From Actinomycetes bacterium (GTDB lineage: Bacteria; Actinomycetota; Acidimicrobiia; Acidimicrobiales; Acidimicrobiaceae): a DNA stretch of 5,221 nt. Position numbers and translations under genes: made by a program. The stretch's first letter is position 1, and every line of letters begins with the position of its first letter. Below, in pieces: positions 5,162 through 5,221 of the stretch. The notes under the pieces are model-generated. The model had not been told where the DNA came from. It was given only the letters and a program-made list of their open reading frames with translations, and ran no database searches. The stretch spans positions 1 through 5,221 of the forward strand of contig JAJYVK010000159.1 in NCBI GenBank assembly GCA_021792075.1, in the 5' to 3' direction.

Positions 5162-5221
5162 GCGGACGTGGCTCAGTTGGTAGAGCATCACCTTGCCAAG
5201 GTGAGGGTCGCGGGTTCGAAT
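5162..5221 (+). tRNA. tRNA-Gly(GCC), 5' 60 bases, cut by the window edge
   Basis: The cloverleaf can be followed base by base: acceptor 5' strand GCGGACG (5162-5168), D stem GCTC/GAGC (5171-5174 and 5183-5186) with loop AGTTGGTA, anticodon stem TCACC/GGTGA (5188-5192 and 5200-5204), anticodon loop TTGCCAA with GCC at 5195-5197, a five-base variable loop, T stem 5' strand GCGGG (5210-5214) and T loop TTCGAAT (5215-5221). The GCC anticodon reads GGC and GGT glycine codons. The 3' T stem, the 3' acceptor strand and the discriminator base lie beyond the window, so whether CCA is encoded cannot be seen. Confidence 0.96.

Noticed and set aside
1..5221. CRISPR array, transposon, phage remnant or novel defence system
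   Set aside because: No regularly spaced repeats, terminal inverted repeats, transposase, integrase or effector-like genes are visible; all five complete genes and the two partial ones belong to known housekeeping families.

Overview
The window looks like an ordinary chromosomal segment of an actinobacterium with moderate GC (roughly half or slightly more, by eye). Three things point to Actinobacteria: an F420-dependent luciferase-like oxidoreductase of the mycobacterial Rv3520c type, a stand-alone polyprenol-phosphate mannosyltransferase-type GT2, and a WS/DGAT wax ester/triacylglycerol synthase, together with an actinobacterial-style oligoribonuclease. GC well below that of Mycobacterium or Streptomyces would suit an Acidimicrobiia-like or other deep-branching lineage. 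That placement is inference.

Layout from left to right: (1) the 3' part of a 1-Cys (Prx6-type) peroxiredoxin gene, open at the left edge, closed by a clear intrinsic terminator at 403-460; (2) a 246-base spacer that also holds a second perfect hairpin and a weaker leader hairpin; (3) the LLM oxidoreductase (628-1665, +), convergent with (4) oligoribonuclease orn (1710-2276, -), with an inverted repeat spanning both stop codons; (5) a 72-base divergent promoter region, where orn appears to be leaderless; (6) a tight + strand run of GT2 mannosyltransferase (2349-3173), dut dUTPase (3176-3652) and WS/DGAT acyltransferase (3668-5065), with gaps of 2 and 15 bases, probably one operon; (7) a tRNA-Gly(GCC) gene starting at 5162 and cut by the right edge.

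How the genes relate: the peroxiredoxin and LLM enzyme are redox functions, but the terminator separates them. Orn (final degradation of short RNAs and pGpG) and Dut (removal of dUTP) are nucleotide housekeeping enzymes. The GT2 and WS/DGAT act in envelope glycan precursor supply and neutral lipid storage. No common pathway links the three-gene operon, so it is best read as co-transcribed housekeeping genes. I found no CRISPR array, insertion sequence, phage gene, toxin-antitoxin pair or evidence of a new defence or mobile system. The observations worth a second look are small: hairpins, promoter architecture and a few residue substitutions.
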